64,000 nucleotides of DNA from Corynebacterium choanae (lineage in GTDB: Bacteria; Actinomycetota; Actinomycetes; Mycobacteriales; Mycobacteriaceae): NCBI RefSeq assembly GCF_003813965.1, contig NZ_CP033896.1, positions 186,001 through 250,000 of the forward strand, written 5' to 3'. The notes under the pieces were generated by a model. It saw nothing but the letters and a program-made list of their open reading frames with translations, ran no database searches and had not been told where the DNA came from. The translations under genes were made by a program, and so were the position numbers. Position 1 is the first letter of the stretch, and each line of letters opens with the position of its first letter. This document shows, one piece after another, positions 27,201 through 36,337 of this stretch.

Positions 27201-28035
27201 GGTGTTCCTCCACCGGCAGGTACGTGCCGGACGATCCGAGTGGAGTGTTTAGTGTGTGGGGCTTGCGCAATCGGCGGGTTTTGGTGAAACGGCCGACGCC
27301 AAAAGCCGTCCCTGACAAGAAACACTATGTGAATAGGTATGTGACTCCAGTCACCTTCAGGGCGACTGGGCGCACTGCGTTACATTGTTCCATATCTGAC
27401 AGGTGCGAAGTTGTGATATCGCCCAATCGGGGGGTGGGTGTTGGGGGATGAAGCAAACATCGTTCCCTTGCCCGATCCGCAATACGGCGAACCTGGTTCT
27501 ACAACGCCACTCCTGCTCAATCTTTCCTGGCGGTGGCACTAGCGCCGAGTATTGAAAGTGTGTAATAACACTAGAGAAAACGCTAAAATCCGCTGCTCCA
27601 GGGGGACGTTACGGGATAGGGCGATAAGCTGGCATAGGCTGTAGAAGGACCCGATCGGCAACTGACCGCGGCTGCGCGTGAGTGCACCGGGCGGGTGAAC
27701 ACACCCCGGGGAAGCGTCGAAACACAGTGCAATACCTTTTCACATCCGTTTGCCCTGTGAGATTTCAGACAATCCAGAAGTTGTCAGACGATCGTTGGAT
27801 CAGTCGGCTTCTGCACCTGCTGCAAGCCTGCTCGATAGCGCCCTGCTGGGCTGCAGTGAGTCGTGGGAATTGCACCGATTCGACTTATGATACGAAGTGA
27901 TCAGTCCGCAATTCAGTGCTCTCGAAACGGATGACACAAGCCCCAGGATGCCCGCATTTCGCACCGGGATGAGTCGGTGCCGGGAGCTGTCCAACCTGCC
28001 GATGATCGTATGCAAGCTTGGAATGGAGGGAACCT
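27201..28035. other. Divergent intergenic region of about 830 bases
   Basis: It separates the ATPase gene (minus) from the DeoR-type gene (plus). The small open frames have no features of real genes. Promoters for both genes should be here. Composition is mixed and no structured RNA was recognised. Confidence 0.5.
27341..27354. promoter_or_regulatory. Operator-like inverted repeat before the ATPase gene
   Basis: GTGACT-CC-AGTCAC is a perfect inverted repeat 141 bases before the ATPase start codon. It could be a regulator site; its sequence differs from the repeats at 16252 and 28923. Confidence 0.35.
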
Positions 28036-28839
28036 ATGAATCGTCAACTGCGCCTCACCCGTCTGCTTGAACTCGTCACCGCGCAAGGCTTTGTCACCAT
28101 CGACGATTTGGTCGACTCGCTGGAAGTGTCGGCGGCAACCGCACGGCGCGATGTGGAATATTTAGCGAATCAGCAGCTACTGACTCGCACCCGTGGTGGG
28201 GCGATGGCGAACGCCACCTCCGGGGAGATTCCGCTGGGAATGAAAGCGACGAAACGTTCCCGGGAGAAAAAAGCGATCGCAGCTGCTGTTGCCGCACAGG
28301 TGAAACCCGGTCAGGTCATTGCCTTAAATGGCGGCACCACAGCCACCGCCTGCGCATATGAGATCGGCATTGCTACCGCGGCGGAGGAAGCCTTCACCCG
28401 CACTCCGCTGACAGTGGTGACAAATGCGGTCAATATTGCCAACGACTTGGTGGTGCGACCGGGGGTTCGGCTGGTGGTGATCGGCGGAGTGGCGCGTGCC
28501 CAATCCTATGAGCTGATCGGTCCGCTCGCGGAACCAATGCTGCGCAACATCGACATTGACACGTTCTATATCGGGGCTGATGCGGTCGACCCGCAGCGGG
28601 GACTCTACACCCACAATGATGGGGAAGCAGCAATTAATTCCCGGCTGGTGCAAGCAGCCCGCCACACCGTTGCCATCACCGACTCGTCGAAGTTTACGAC
28701 CAGTGCGTTCGCCCATATTTGCAATATCAGTCATCTGGCGGCGCTGATCACCGACAACGGAATTAGCGACGAGCAGTTGGCGGCGCTGCAGGAACGCACC
28801 GAAGTGCTGCTCGTCGACCCAGCAGCCAACAACAGCTAG
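28036..28839 (+). CDS. DeoR/GlpR-family transcriptional regulator
   Basis: A 267-aa repressor-type protein. The N-terminal winged HTH is at about residues 4-58, with VTIDDLVDSLEVSAATARRD as the recognition region and TRTRGGA as the wing. The C-terminal DeoR sensor domain (ISOCOT fold) has IALNGGTTATACA and FYIGADAVDPQRGLYT, which normally bind a phosphorylated sugar. The ATG at 28036 has ATGGAGGGAA seven bases ahead; the open codons upstream are not needed. It is placed between the MsmK-type ATPase and GH112, so a galactose- or hexosamine-phosphate signal is likely. It probably controls the glycan genes. Confidence 0.9.
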   Translation: MNRQLRLTRLLELVTAQGFVTIDDLVDSLEVSAATARRDVEYLANQQLLTRTRGGAMANATSGEIPLGMKATKRSREKKAIAAAVAAQVKPGQVIALNGGTTATACAYEIGIATAAEEAFTRTPLTVVTNAVNIANDLVVRPGVRLVVIGGVARAQSYELIGPLAEPMLRNIDIDTFYIGADAVDPQRGLYTHNDGEAAINSRLVQAARHTVAITDSSKFTTSAFAHICNISHLAALITDNGISDEQLAALQERTEVLLVDPAANNS

Positions 28840-28922
28840 CCCCGTCCTATGAGGCTGCGTTGCAGCACACGACTTCGAATCACCCCAGAGTTTTCGTTTT
28901 TGCGTGAAACTTCCCACTTTGC

Positions 28923-28934
28923 GCACTAAAGTGC
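28923..28934. promoter_or_regulatory. Short palindrome between deoR-type gene and GH112 gene
   Basis: GCACT-AA-AGTGC is a perfect inverted repeat in the 181-base gap. It is a candidate operator. Confidence 0.35.
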
Positions 28935-28947
28935 AGATTATTGGTGG

Positions 28948-28972
28948 GTTTTCCTGATTATTCAGGGAAAAC
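28948..28972. promoter_or_regulatory. AT-rich inverted repeat before the GH112 gene
   Basis: GTTTTCCTGA and TCAGGGAAAAC are nearly perfect 10-11 base arms around TTAT, 49 bases before the GH112 start. The CTGATT/AATCAG core also occurs in the repeat at 16252-16270. It is a candidate site for the adjacent DeoR-type regulator. Confidence 0.45.
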
Positions 28973-29020
28973 GCCAACACCACACCAGGAACCGCTGCAT
29001 CTCTCTAGGGGCCTTCGACC

Positions 29021-31261
29021 ATGTCGCAATTTCCGGCGAACAGACTCACTCTTCCGGTTCAACACGGCATCGATGACATACTGCACAAAATCACCGACCG
29101 ACTGCACGCTGATGCGTGGCGCAACAGCGACGGCACCGAGCTCCCCGGGGAAGCGCACAGCGCCGACGTGGCGATCTACGCCACCTACTTTCCGGCGCGC
29201 GGCGACCAAGCCCATGCCCTAGCCCATCCGGAAGAAACCACCCGGATTTATCTCATGAGTCACCCGGTGACTGCGTTTGCATCCACCCTCACCATTGACA
29301 TTATGGACGGCTATTTTGCGCAGCAGATAGCCCCCGACATCACCTGTGATCTGCGGCGCTACTGGCAGGTAATTGATCGCACCACCGGGGAGACAATCAC
29401 CCCCGACGCTTGGCAAGTCACTAGTGTGCCACGCACCGATGCACATGATTTTCCAGATGACGATCCCCGCAGCCAACAGGTGACCGTCACCATCAGCGAC
29501 ACGCAGCCCACCCACGAATACACGGTGAACTTTCTTGCCTGGCAGTTGTGGGATTCCACCCAAATGTACAACTACATCACCAACGGCTGGCATCGTGATC
29601 CGACCCGGGAAAAGGAACGCCCCTACGACACCCGCTATCCGGCAACCCACATTCATCAGCGGGAACAGCTCGACCAGTGGCTGCGGGATAACCCGCACGT
29701 TGACGTGGTGCGGTTTACCACCTTCTTCTATCACTTCACCCTGGTTTTCGACGAAACAGGCAAGCAACGCTACGTCGACTGGTTCGGCTACACCACCACC
29801 GTGTCGCCGGCCGCACTGGAGGCTTTTGCTGCCGAATATGGTTATGAACTCGTGCCGGAAGATTTCATCGACGGCGGCTACTACAACAGTCCTTTTCGGC
29901 CGCCAAGGAAACGCTATCGGGATTGGATGGAGTTCACTGGCCGGTTTGTGTGCGACCGGATCGCGGAACTCACCGACATTGTGCATCAGCATGGCCGCAC
30001 CGCGATGATGTTCTTAGGTGATAACTGGATCGGCACCGAACCATATGGGCCGAACTTTGCCAACTGCGGGATTGATGCGGTGGTCGGTTCGGTCGGTTCG
30101 GCAGCAACCTGCCGCATGATCAGCGACATTGAGCATGTGTCGTTGACCGAAGGGCGGTTTCTGCCCTATTTCTTCCCCGACGTGTTCAACCCCGATGGTG
30201 ATCCAGTAGGGGAGGCGTGGACGTCGTGGCGGCAGGCGCGCCGGGCGATTATGCGGCATCCACTTGATCGGATGGGATACGGCGGATATTTAGATTTGGC
30301 GCTGAAAACCCCTGGTTTTGTGGAGGTGATGGAGGAGATCGTCACCGAATTTCGGGCGATTGCTGATGCTGGCACGGCTGAAGATCCGGCAACTACCGGG
30401 GTGACAGTGGCGGTGATCAATGCGTGGGGCAAGCTCCGCTCTTGGCAAACCCACATGGTGGCGCATGCTTTGCCGTACACCTTCACCGACGGCTATGTCG
30501 GTGTGCTGGAAGCTCTTGCCGGACTGCCGGTTGATGTGCGCTTTATCAGCTTCGACGAGGTCATCGAGTCGCAAGGGGCTGTGCTTGCCGATGTTGATGT
30601 GTTGATCAATGTTGGTGCCGCCGGGGAGGCGTTTAGCGGCGGTCCGGCGTGGGATGATCCTGTGCTTTGTGAACTGATTCGCCGATTTGTGGCTGCCGGC
30701 GGGGGGATTGTTGGTGTTGGTGAACCCACAGCCACCACCGGCTATGCGGATCGTTGTTTTGCTTTGTGTGACGTGTTTGGGGTGGATAAGGAACGCGGAT
30801 TTTCCCTGTCCACTGATCGGCATTGGGAGTGTGTGCCTCCTGCGGCCACACTGGGCGTTGATGTGTCGCTCCTCGGTGAGCTACCAGATCATGGATCAAT
30901 GATTGTGCCGGTGCGTGACAGCGTGGAATTGCTTGCGGTCGGCGACAACCGGGTGCTGTGTGCATCCCACCGCTATGGGCAAGGGCAGGCCTGGTATGTG
31001 CACAGTTTGCCCTATAGTCCTGGCCGTGCCCGGCTGCTGCTCGGCGTGCTCCACGCAGCAGCAGGTCGTCCACTGGGTGGGTGCGACTTGCCGCTGGCGG
31101 CCGATCCGGCAGTGGATGTTGCCGTCTATCCTGCCCAGCAGCGCATGCTGGTGGCGAACTCAACTGATCAGCCAGTAACCACGACGATTACCGGGGTTGG
31201 GGAGTCGCTGACATTGCCAGCACATGGCTCCCGGTGGCTGCCCTACCCGGCGGGGAAGTAG
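29021..31261 (+). CDS. GH112 galacto-N-biose/lacto-N-biose phosphorylase
   Basis: Cytosolic enzyme of 746 aa that cleaves beta-1,3-galactosyl-N-acetylhexosamines with phosphate, giving galactose 1-phosphate and free HexNAc. Family landmarks are VAIYATYFPARGDQ near the N-terminus, the TIM-barrel segment FLGDNWIGTEPYG (D334 is the expected general acid), a Gly-rich C-terminal amidotransferase-like domain (GGGIVGVGEPTA) and a terminal beta domain. No signal peptide is present, so substrate must be imported. The ATG has a weak TAGGGG about ten bases upstream. The enzyme is well known from bifidobacteria feeding on mucin and milk glycans. I do not see lnpB-D type partner genes (HexNAc kinase, GalT, GalE) in the window. 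Confidence 0.93.
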   Translation: MSQFPANRLTLPVQHGIDDILHKITDRLHADAWRNSDGTELPGEAHSADVAIYATYFPARGDQAHALAHPEETTRIYLMSHPVTAFASTLTIDIMDGYFAQQIAPDITCDLRRYWQVIDRTTGETITPDAWQVTSVPRTDAHDFPDDDPRSQQVTVTISDTQPTHEYTVNFLAWQLWDSTQMYNYITNGWHRDPTREKERPYDTRYPATHIHQREQLDQWLRDNPHVDVVRFTTFFYHFTLVFDETGKQRYVDWFGYTTTVSPAALEAFAAEYGYELVPEDFIDGGYYNSPFRPPRKRYRDWMEFTGRFVCDRIAELTDIVHQHGRTAMMFLGDNWIGTEPYGPNFANCGIDAVVGSVGSAATCRMISDIEHVSLTEGRFLPYFFPDVFNPDGDPVGEAWTSWRQARRAIMRHPLDRMGYGGYLDLALKTPGFVEVMEEIVTEFRAIADAGTAEDPATTGVTVAVINAWGKLRSWQTHMVAHALPYTFTDGYVGVLEALAGLPVDVRFISFDEVIESQGAVLADVDVLINVGAAGEAFSGGPAWDDPVLCELIRRFVAAGGGIVGVGEPTATTGYADRCFALCDVFGVDKERGFSLSTDRHWECVPPAATLGVDVSLLGELPDHGSMIVPVRDSVELLAVGDNRVLCASHRYGQGQAWYVHSLPYSPGRARLLLGVLHAAAGRPLGGCDLPLAADPAVDVAVYPAQQRMLVANSTDQPVTTTITGVGESLTLPAHGSRWLPYPAGK

Positions 31262-31331
31262 TCGAACACGTCAGCACATGTCCGGTGTGCGCCACCGGAC
31301 TGGCTGGCTTTCCGACAGCCGGGGTTGCTGG

Positions 31332-32219
31332 CTACTTGACCCGTGACACGCCATCTGCTTGCGATGTTTCGGCTACGGGTTTTGCAAACACCAGCACCAG
31401 ATTGCTGGTAAGAAACTCCCGAACAACAGGAATATGTACAACAGGCCACGCCCACCATGGATGGTAGCGCGGAAAGGCAGCAACGAGTTCGGTGCCGTTT
31501 CTCCTGGCATGTTTCGCGTAGCGCAGCCCGGCGGCGGCAGATACCGCAAATAACGACTGGCCGAACACATTCTTCGGTGGATGGCCGTGCCGCCGCTCAT
31601 AGCGGCGGCGGGCAAACTCGCCGCCAATATAGTGCGGAATCAGCCCTGTTTCGTGGCCGCCGAACGGCCCTAGCCACACTGTGTAAGACAACACCATAAG
31701 CCCGCCGGGTTTCACCACCCGCAGCATTTCATCGGCCATCGCCCACGGGGTGGGGGTGTGTTCCACCACATTAGAGGAATACACCAGGTCAAAGCTGTTA
31801 TCGGCGAAGGGCAGTGCCTCACCGCGGGCGCGGATACATGGGCTCGTCGGGCTGCCGGTGGCGGCCAGCTCCGCGTGGTCAGGTTCCACACTGTAGTAGC
31901 TTGCACCCCGATCGCTGAATGCTGCGGCAAACCAGCCCGGTCCGCCGCCGACGTCTAAAATCTTCAAACCCGCCAGCGGGTCACGGTTTTCGAAGTTGGC
32001 GGAGACAGAACCAGCACCTGCATTAGCAGCTGTTGCGAAGCGTGACATCCCCGCAGGATGATGCTTTTCCCACAGCAGAGAGAGCAGGGTTGCGGTGTCG
32101 TTAGCCAGCAGACGGTAAAACACTGCCGGTTGCTGCTGCTCAAGCGGGAAAGCGCGAAGCAGCCGCCAGCTGCGGGGCAAGCGGGCAAACTGTTGCATAC
32201 GCGAACGCGGCAAAACCAT
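31332..32219 (-). CDS. mtrP: MtrP-like SAM methyltransferase of the trehalose-mycolate locus
   Basis: Class I methyltransferase, 295 aa, homologous in context and sequence to the mycobacterial Rv0224c type. The glycine loop LDVGGGPGWFAAAFSD is at about 88-103 and LVYSSNVVEHTPTPW at about 140-154. The C-terminus has hydrophobic stretches that may touch the membrane. I chose the ATG at 32219 because CAGGAG lies six bases before it and the protein then starts like family members; the frame is open 53 codons earlier but without support. The corynebacterial family member is known to be needed for normal transport of trehalose mycolates. Its methyl acceptor is not evident from sequence. Confidence 0.8.
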   Translation of the reverse strand: MVLPRSRMQQFARLPRSWRLLRAFPLEQQQPAVFYRLLANDTATLLSLLWEKHHPAGMSRFATAANAGAGSVSANFENRDPLAGLKILDVGGGPGWFAAAFSDRGASYYSVEPDHAELAATGSPTSPCIRARGEALPFADNSFDLVYSSNVVEHTPTPWAMADEMLRVVKPGGLMVLSYTVWLGPFGGHETGLIPHYIGGEFARRRYERRHGHPPKNVFGQSLFAVSAAAGLRYAKHARRNGTELVAAFPRYHPWWAWPVVHIPVVREFLTSNLVLVFAKPVAETSQADGVSRVK

Positions 32220-32404
32220 GACAGCTCCTGACAGCACCAGTAACCAACACAACAGGCGGCCAAGGCTCATGTACACCACTGCGCAAGGACGGACAGGCAG
32301 GCTCGACACACCACTGCACGACACCCTACCAACAGCAGCAGTTAGACAGCTGCTACCAGTTGGAGGCTGCAACAACACTCACACAGTGCGGGCGCACAAG
32401 GAGG

Positions 32405-32824
32405 CTACTGCTGATTACCTTGGCCCACATTGACCGCCCACGTCACCCCAAACCGGTCAACGAGCTGGCCATAGGTGGCGCCCCAAAACTGTTGCTCAAA
32501 CGCAATAGTGATGGTGGCACCTTCGCTAAGTTTGTGAAACACTGCGGTGCCATGGTCGACATCCGAACCCATCACACACAACGTCACCGCCCCCGGAGTG
32601 TCCCCACCAGGGGTGGCCCCATCGGATGCGAGCAGCAGCCAGCCGTCAGGGGTGTGCAGTTCACCGTGCATAATCCAGTCGGGTTGCACCTCATCCCCAT
32701 GGTCGCCAGGCATATCGGCAAACCGTGCCAGGGTAAGATCCCCGCCGAGGGCTTGCTGATAAAACGTCAGCATCGCTTCCGCATCGCCGGCGCGGAAAAT
32801 ATATGGTGCAAGAAGATTTGACAT
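32405..32824 (-). CDS. PhnB/VOC-superfamily small protein
   Basis: A 139-aa single-domain protein of the glyoxalase/VOC fold, PhnB-like subgroup: LAPYIFRAGDAEAMLTFYQ at the start, then MHGELHTPDGWLLLASDG and the closing FGVTWAVNV typical of the group. Enzymatic function cannot be stated. It is transcribed like mtrP, 186 bases upstream of it, and divergently from the glycosyltransferase. Confidence 0.85.
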   Translation of the reverse strand: MSNLLAPYIFRAGDAEAMLTFYQQALGGDLTLARFADMPGDHGDEVQPDWIMHGELHTPDGWLLLASDGATPGGDTPGAVTLCVMGSDVDHGTAVFHKLSEGATITIAFEQQFWGATYGQLVDRFGVTWAVNVGQGNQQ

Positions 32825-32939
32825 TGTTCTAACCTAGCAGGACAAGGAGCTGAATTGGCTATTGTCCCAACCCGGTGGGGTGAGGCAACCAGTCGGCAAG
32901 TAGCCCCACACCGCAGCGACCCGTTAGGCTAGCTTGGCA

Positions 32940-34076
32940 ATGAAAATCTTGGCACTGTGTTGGCGCGACCCCACTCACCCGCAGGGGGGTGGCTCTGAAC
33001 GCTACCTGCACGAGGTTGCCCGCTATCTGCACATTCACGGCCATGAGGTGATCTATCGCAGTGCCGCGGTGGCCGGCCAACCGGCCACTACCCGCCGCGC
33101 CGGGGTGATCCATCACCGGTTTGGTGGAAAATACACCGTCTATATTCGGGCAGTCCTTGCCATGGTTGCCGGCCGCTTCGGTATCGGCCCCTACCGTGAT
33201 GTTGACGCCGTCATCGACACCCAAAACGGCATCCCATTTTTCGCCCAGCTTGCCCTTGGTAAACCCACCATTGTGCTCACCCACCACTGCCACCAGCAGC
33301 AGTGGCCTGTTGCCGGACCGGTGTTAGCGCGTATCGGCTGGTGGCTAGAGTCACAAGTCTCCCCACGGGTGCACCGGCATACCCAATATGTGACCGTCTC
33401 CGCACCGTCCAAAGCAGAACTTGTCGCCCTCGGGGTGGATGCGCATCGTATCGCAATCATCCGCAACGGGGTTGACGTGTCCCGCATGGCTGAACAACTG
33501 CCGCTACCGGCTGTAGATGATCGTCCCCTGCAGCTGGTGTGTGTAGCCCGGCTGGTTCCCCATAAACAAATCGAAGACGCCCTGTGGGTGGTGCAGCAGC
33601 TTGCCACCCAGCAACCGGTGCAACTCACCGTTGTCGGTGAAGGCTGGTGGCATGAGCGGCTCTGTGCCGCCGCCGACGAACTCGGGGTTGCCCAGGTGGT
33701 GAGGTTTACCGGGTTTATCCCCGAGGCCGAGAAACACGCCATCTTGCAGGCCAGCGACGTGCATATTATGCCGTCGAAAAAAGAAGGCTGGGGGCTTGCC
33801 GTCACAGAGGCAGCAATGCACGCTGTGCCAACGGTCGGCTACCGCTACTCCGGGGGATTACAAGACTCGGTGATTGACGGCGAAACCGGGCTGCTTGTAG
33901 ACACCCGCGAAGAACTCCTTGACGCGGTGCAAACACTTGCCGCTCACCCGGATTATCGGCACCGGCTCGGGGTTGCTGCCCGCAACCGTGCCCGCCAATT
34001 TTCTTGGGAAGAAACCGGGGCGCGCTTCCTTGCCCTTCTGCAGCGCACCGTCACCCGTTCAGGTCACCTGCTGTAG
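32940..34076 (+). CDS. GT4-family glycosyltransferase
   Basis: A 378-aa GT-B enzyme, matching the Rv0225-type glycosyltransferase beside mtrP in mycobacteria. The N-terminal domain opens with CWRDPTHPQGGGSERYLHEV. The C-terminal nucleotide-sugar domain includes VCVARLVPHKQIEDAL and the E-x7-E motif EGWGLAVTE near residue 281. It is predicted cytosolic, using an activated sugar to modify an envelope glycolipid or glycan. The start is ATG at 32940 or the TTG two codons earlier, neither with a strong ribosome site. The acceptor is not known. Confidence 0.88.
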   Translation: MKILALCWRDPTHPQGGGSERYLHEVARYLHIHGHEVIYRSAAVAGQPATTRRAGVIHHRFGGKYTVYIRAVLAMVAGRFGIGPYRDVDAVIDTQNGIPFFAQLALGKPTIVLTHHCHQQQWPVAGPVLARIGWWLESQVSPRVHRHTQYVTVSAPSKAELVALGVDAHRIAIIRNGVDVSRMAEQLPLPAVDDRPLQLVCVARLVPHKQIEDALWVVQQLATQQPVQLTVVGEGWWHERLCAAADELGVAQVVRFTGFIPEAEKHAILQASDVHIMPSKKEGWGLAVTEAAMHAVPTVGYRYSGGLQDSVIDGETGLLVDTREELLDAVQTLAAHPDYRHRLGVAARNRARQFSWEETGARFLALLQRTVTRSGHLL

Positions 34077-34461
34077 TGGTTCTTTCCCTTGAAGATCCCT
34101 GCACGATGCTGGTGACTTGGGGAAAGTAAAAATATATGCCAACTGCGGCAACAATAGCGATCATGCAAACTTCTTCCCGCAGTGCGCCAGGAGTCGGAAA
34201 TATTGGCGCACGCGGCGGTTTCCGGCTGCTCGCTGTGGCACGTGATCTGCTTAGTTACCGCGACCCGGCTTGCACTGATGGCCACGGTCGCAGTCGGTTT
34301 CGGTGGCGCGATCGGCCAGTTCGGTATAGCCGCCGCCCAAGTGGTGTTTGTGGTTGTGCCAGCCGAAAGTTTCGCAGCAGTGTTTTTAGGACTTCATGTG
34401 GGGATGGTTGCAGTAAAAACTGCTCCCCGAACCAGCGCCGCACACCAGCCACTAGCAGCAG
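34077..34461. other. Gap between glycosyltransferase and membrane-protein genes
   Basis: 385 bases between convergent ends. It contains most of the plus-strand frame listed separately at 34182. No clear terminator was found. Confidence 0.4.
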
Positions 34462-34568
34462 TCACAGCCGCGCAACTGGGTGGCGACGGCGGTATCGGCG
34501 CCGCCACTGAAGGAAAAGAATCCACCCGGGCAGCAGCAACCATGACCAGGTCAACACCCGGATTGTGA
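34182..34568 (+). pseudogene. Possible membrane-protein remnant
   Basis: A 128-codon plus-strand frame with two hydrophobic stretches (TRLALMATVAVGFGGAIG and AAQVVFVVVPAESFAAVFLG) runs 107 bases into the end of the opposite gene. The composition of the first 65 residues resembles a membrane protein fragment. No start site or domain supports a functional gene, and it may be a shadow. Confidence 0.2.
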
Positions 34569-36090
34569 CAAGTGTCGTGCGCTGCGGTTGGCACACTGGT
34601 TGCACCACAGTGTGTTGCTGGCCGTCCGGCGACCACACCGACCCCACCCCGGCACGAACAAGCTGCTCATGATCGCCGGTTGCTGCGGCCTGCCGCAGGG
34701 CATGCTGCTGCGGATTACCCCCAGAAACAATTCGCCCATCAACAATGAGCGTTTCGGCAGGGATTGCCCCAACTGCTTTGATTACCGGATTCACGAATTG
34801 GCGGCCGGAGACGGTGCGCACCAGATCAGTGTTGTCGTCAATAACCTGTCGGCACCCCGACTGGCTGCGGGCAGTGTCAAAGGCTGCCACCAACGCGGCA
34901 TCATAGTGTGTCGTTGGCCGCAGCACTGCAATATCATGCACCATCCCCGGCACCGGAAACAGACACAACACCACCAGGAGAAGTTGGACGAGTCGTGCAC
35001 CCGCGGTGCTGCTGTGAAACCAGGCTGCCACCCCAGCCAGCAGTGCGGGAAGTACTAGCAGTAAAAACTTTTGCGAATCCCGCACGATTCCCGCCGCCGG
35101 CACATGCAGCAGCAGCCAGCCGGTCACATCTGGTGCAACCAGTGGCAGCACTGTCAGCAGCACACCGGCGAGTGCTAGTAGCCGCAATGGTCGGGCAATA
35201 TGTGACCATTGGCGAAACGCCAACACGGTCACCACAGCCGCGGCACACACCACCAGCACAGTTCGTGACGGCGGCACACTGGCCGCATTCCAAATACCCC
35301 CCAATCCGGCAAGACTTACCACCACCGACAGGGAGTGTTCCGCCCGCGGGGCAAACGCGGCAAGCTCCCCGAGCGGATCGCTACTTTTGACTGCCGCCGG
35401 CCGCAGCAGCAGCGGCACAGCCCACGGCAGCGCCGCCGTCAGCAGGAGCAGTGCAGCACCGACACCGTCCCGCAGGCGACCTGGCGTGGAAAACCCGCCA
35501 CACGACAGCAGTACACATCCCATCCATAGCAGCACACACAACCATCCCGTTGGGGTGGCGGTTGCCAACCACACCAGTAGCAGCGCTACCACGCGGTGTT
35601 GTGCAAGCAGTGCCGCACTCGCCCCAATGAGCAGCCAGGCGGCAGCCACCAGTGACCAGTGACCTTGCAGCAGACGTTCCACCACCCAGCCATTGCAGCC
35701 ACACAACAACATCACGGTTCCCACCGCCGCCACCTGCACCGGCAGCGGACGGGTGGCAGTAGTCCTCCAGGCAAACCAGGATGCACCCACAAGACCCGCC
35801 ACAAGCGCTGCAGCAAGCCACAGGCGGGCAAGCACATCAGCAGGAATAATCGGCGACAACATTGCCAGCACTGCATCTTGCGGTACCGCCCGCGGCCAAC
35901 TGCCATACCAGCCAAACACATCAGCAGTCAGCAGCATCCGCGGGGGAATCGACATGTCACGCCACAGCAGCGCCCCGGGGGCGGCAAAAGGGTACAGCAC
36001 CAACGCAACCACCAGCCCACAGCCGGCAGCAGTAAGTATCCACCATCGGTGAGACGCCAGCAGATTCGGTCGCACATCAGGCTTCGACAC
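34462..36090 (-). CDS. Polytopic membrane protein (Rv0226c-type)
   Basis: A 542-aa protein with about eleven hydrophobic segments, an extracytoplasmic loop region and a soluble stretch (residues about 405-505) before a final transmembrane helix and a basic tail. The start of the protein (ALLWRDMSIPP after the first helix) and overall plan resemble the mycobacterial Rv0226c membrane protein found beside mtrP and tmaT. That resemblance rests on layout and memory of the family, not on an alignment. A glycosyltransferase-C-like or envelope-transport role is possible. The final Arg-rich tail is very GC-rich. Confidence 0.7.
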   Translation of the reverse strand: MSKPDVRPNLLASHRWWILTAAGCGLVVALVLYPFAAPGALLWRDMSIPPRMLLTADVFGWYGSWPRAVPQDAVLAMLSPIIPADVLARLWLAAALVAGLVGASWFAWRTTATRPLPVQVAAVGTVMLLCGCNGWVVERLLQGHWSLVAAAWLLIGASAALLAQHRVVALLLVWLATATPTGWLCVLLWMGCVLLSCGGFSTPGRLRDGVGAALLLLTAALPWAVPLLLRPAAVKSSDPLGELAAFAPRAEHSLSVVVSLAGLGGIWNAASVPPSRTVLVVCAAAVVTVLAFRQWSHIARPLRLLALAGVLLTVLPLVAPDVTGWLLLHVPAAGIVRDSQKFLLLVLPALLAGVAAWFHSSTAGARLVQLLLVVLCLFPVPGMVHDIAVLRPTTHYDAALVAAFDTARSQSGCRQVIDDNTDLVRTVSGRQFVNPVIKAVGAIPAETLIVDGRIVSGGNPQQHALRQAAATGDHEQLVRAGVGSVWSPDGQQHTVVQPVCQPQRTTLVTIRVLTWSWLLLPGWILFLQWRRRYRRRHPVARL

Positions 36091-36337
36091 CTGTCACCTC
36101 CTTGAGCGACAATGCGTTGTTGTGGGCGGCCAGCACAGTGACAATGAGGCCGACTTTGGAAAAATATGATGAACAATCAGATCAAGTAGCAACATCCCTG
36201 ATGCTGGCGGTACTGCACCTGTACCTTCTTGACAATAGTGCAGCAGCCCTGGCCACCGGCTACGCTGGCTCTACAAGTCCGCTGTCAGCCACCGCAACTT
36301 AAATATTCTGTAAAAAAATCGACGTAGAGAACTGCCC

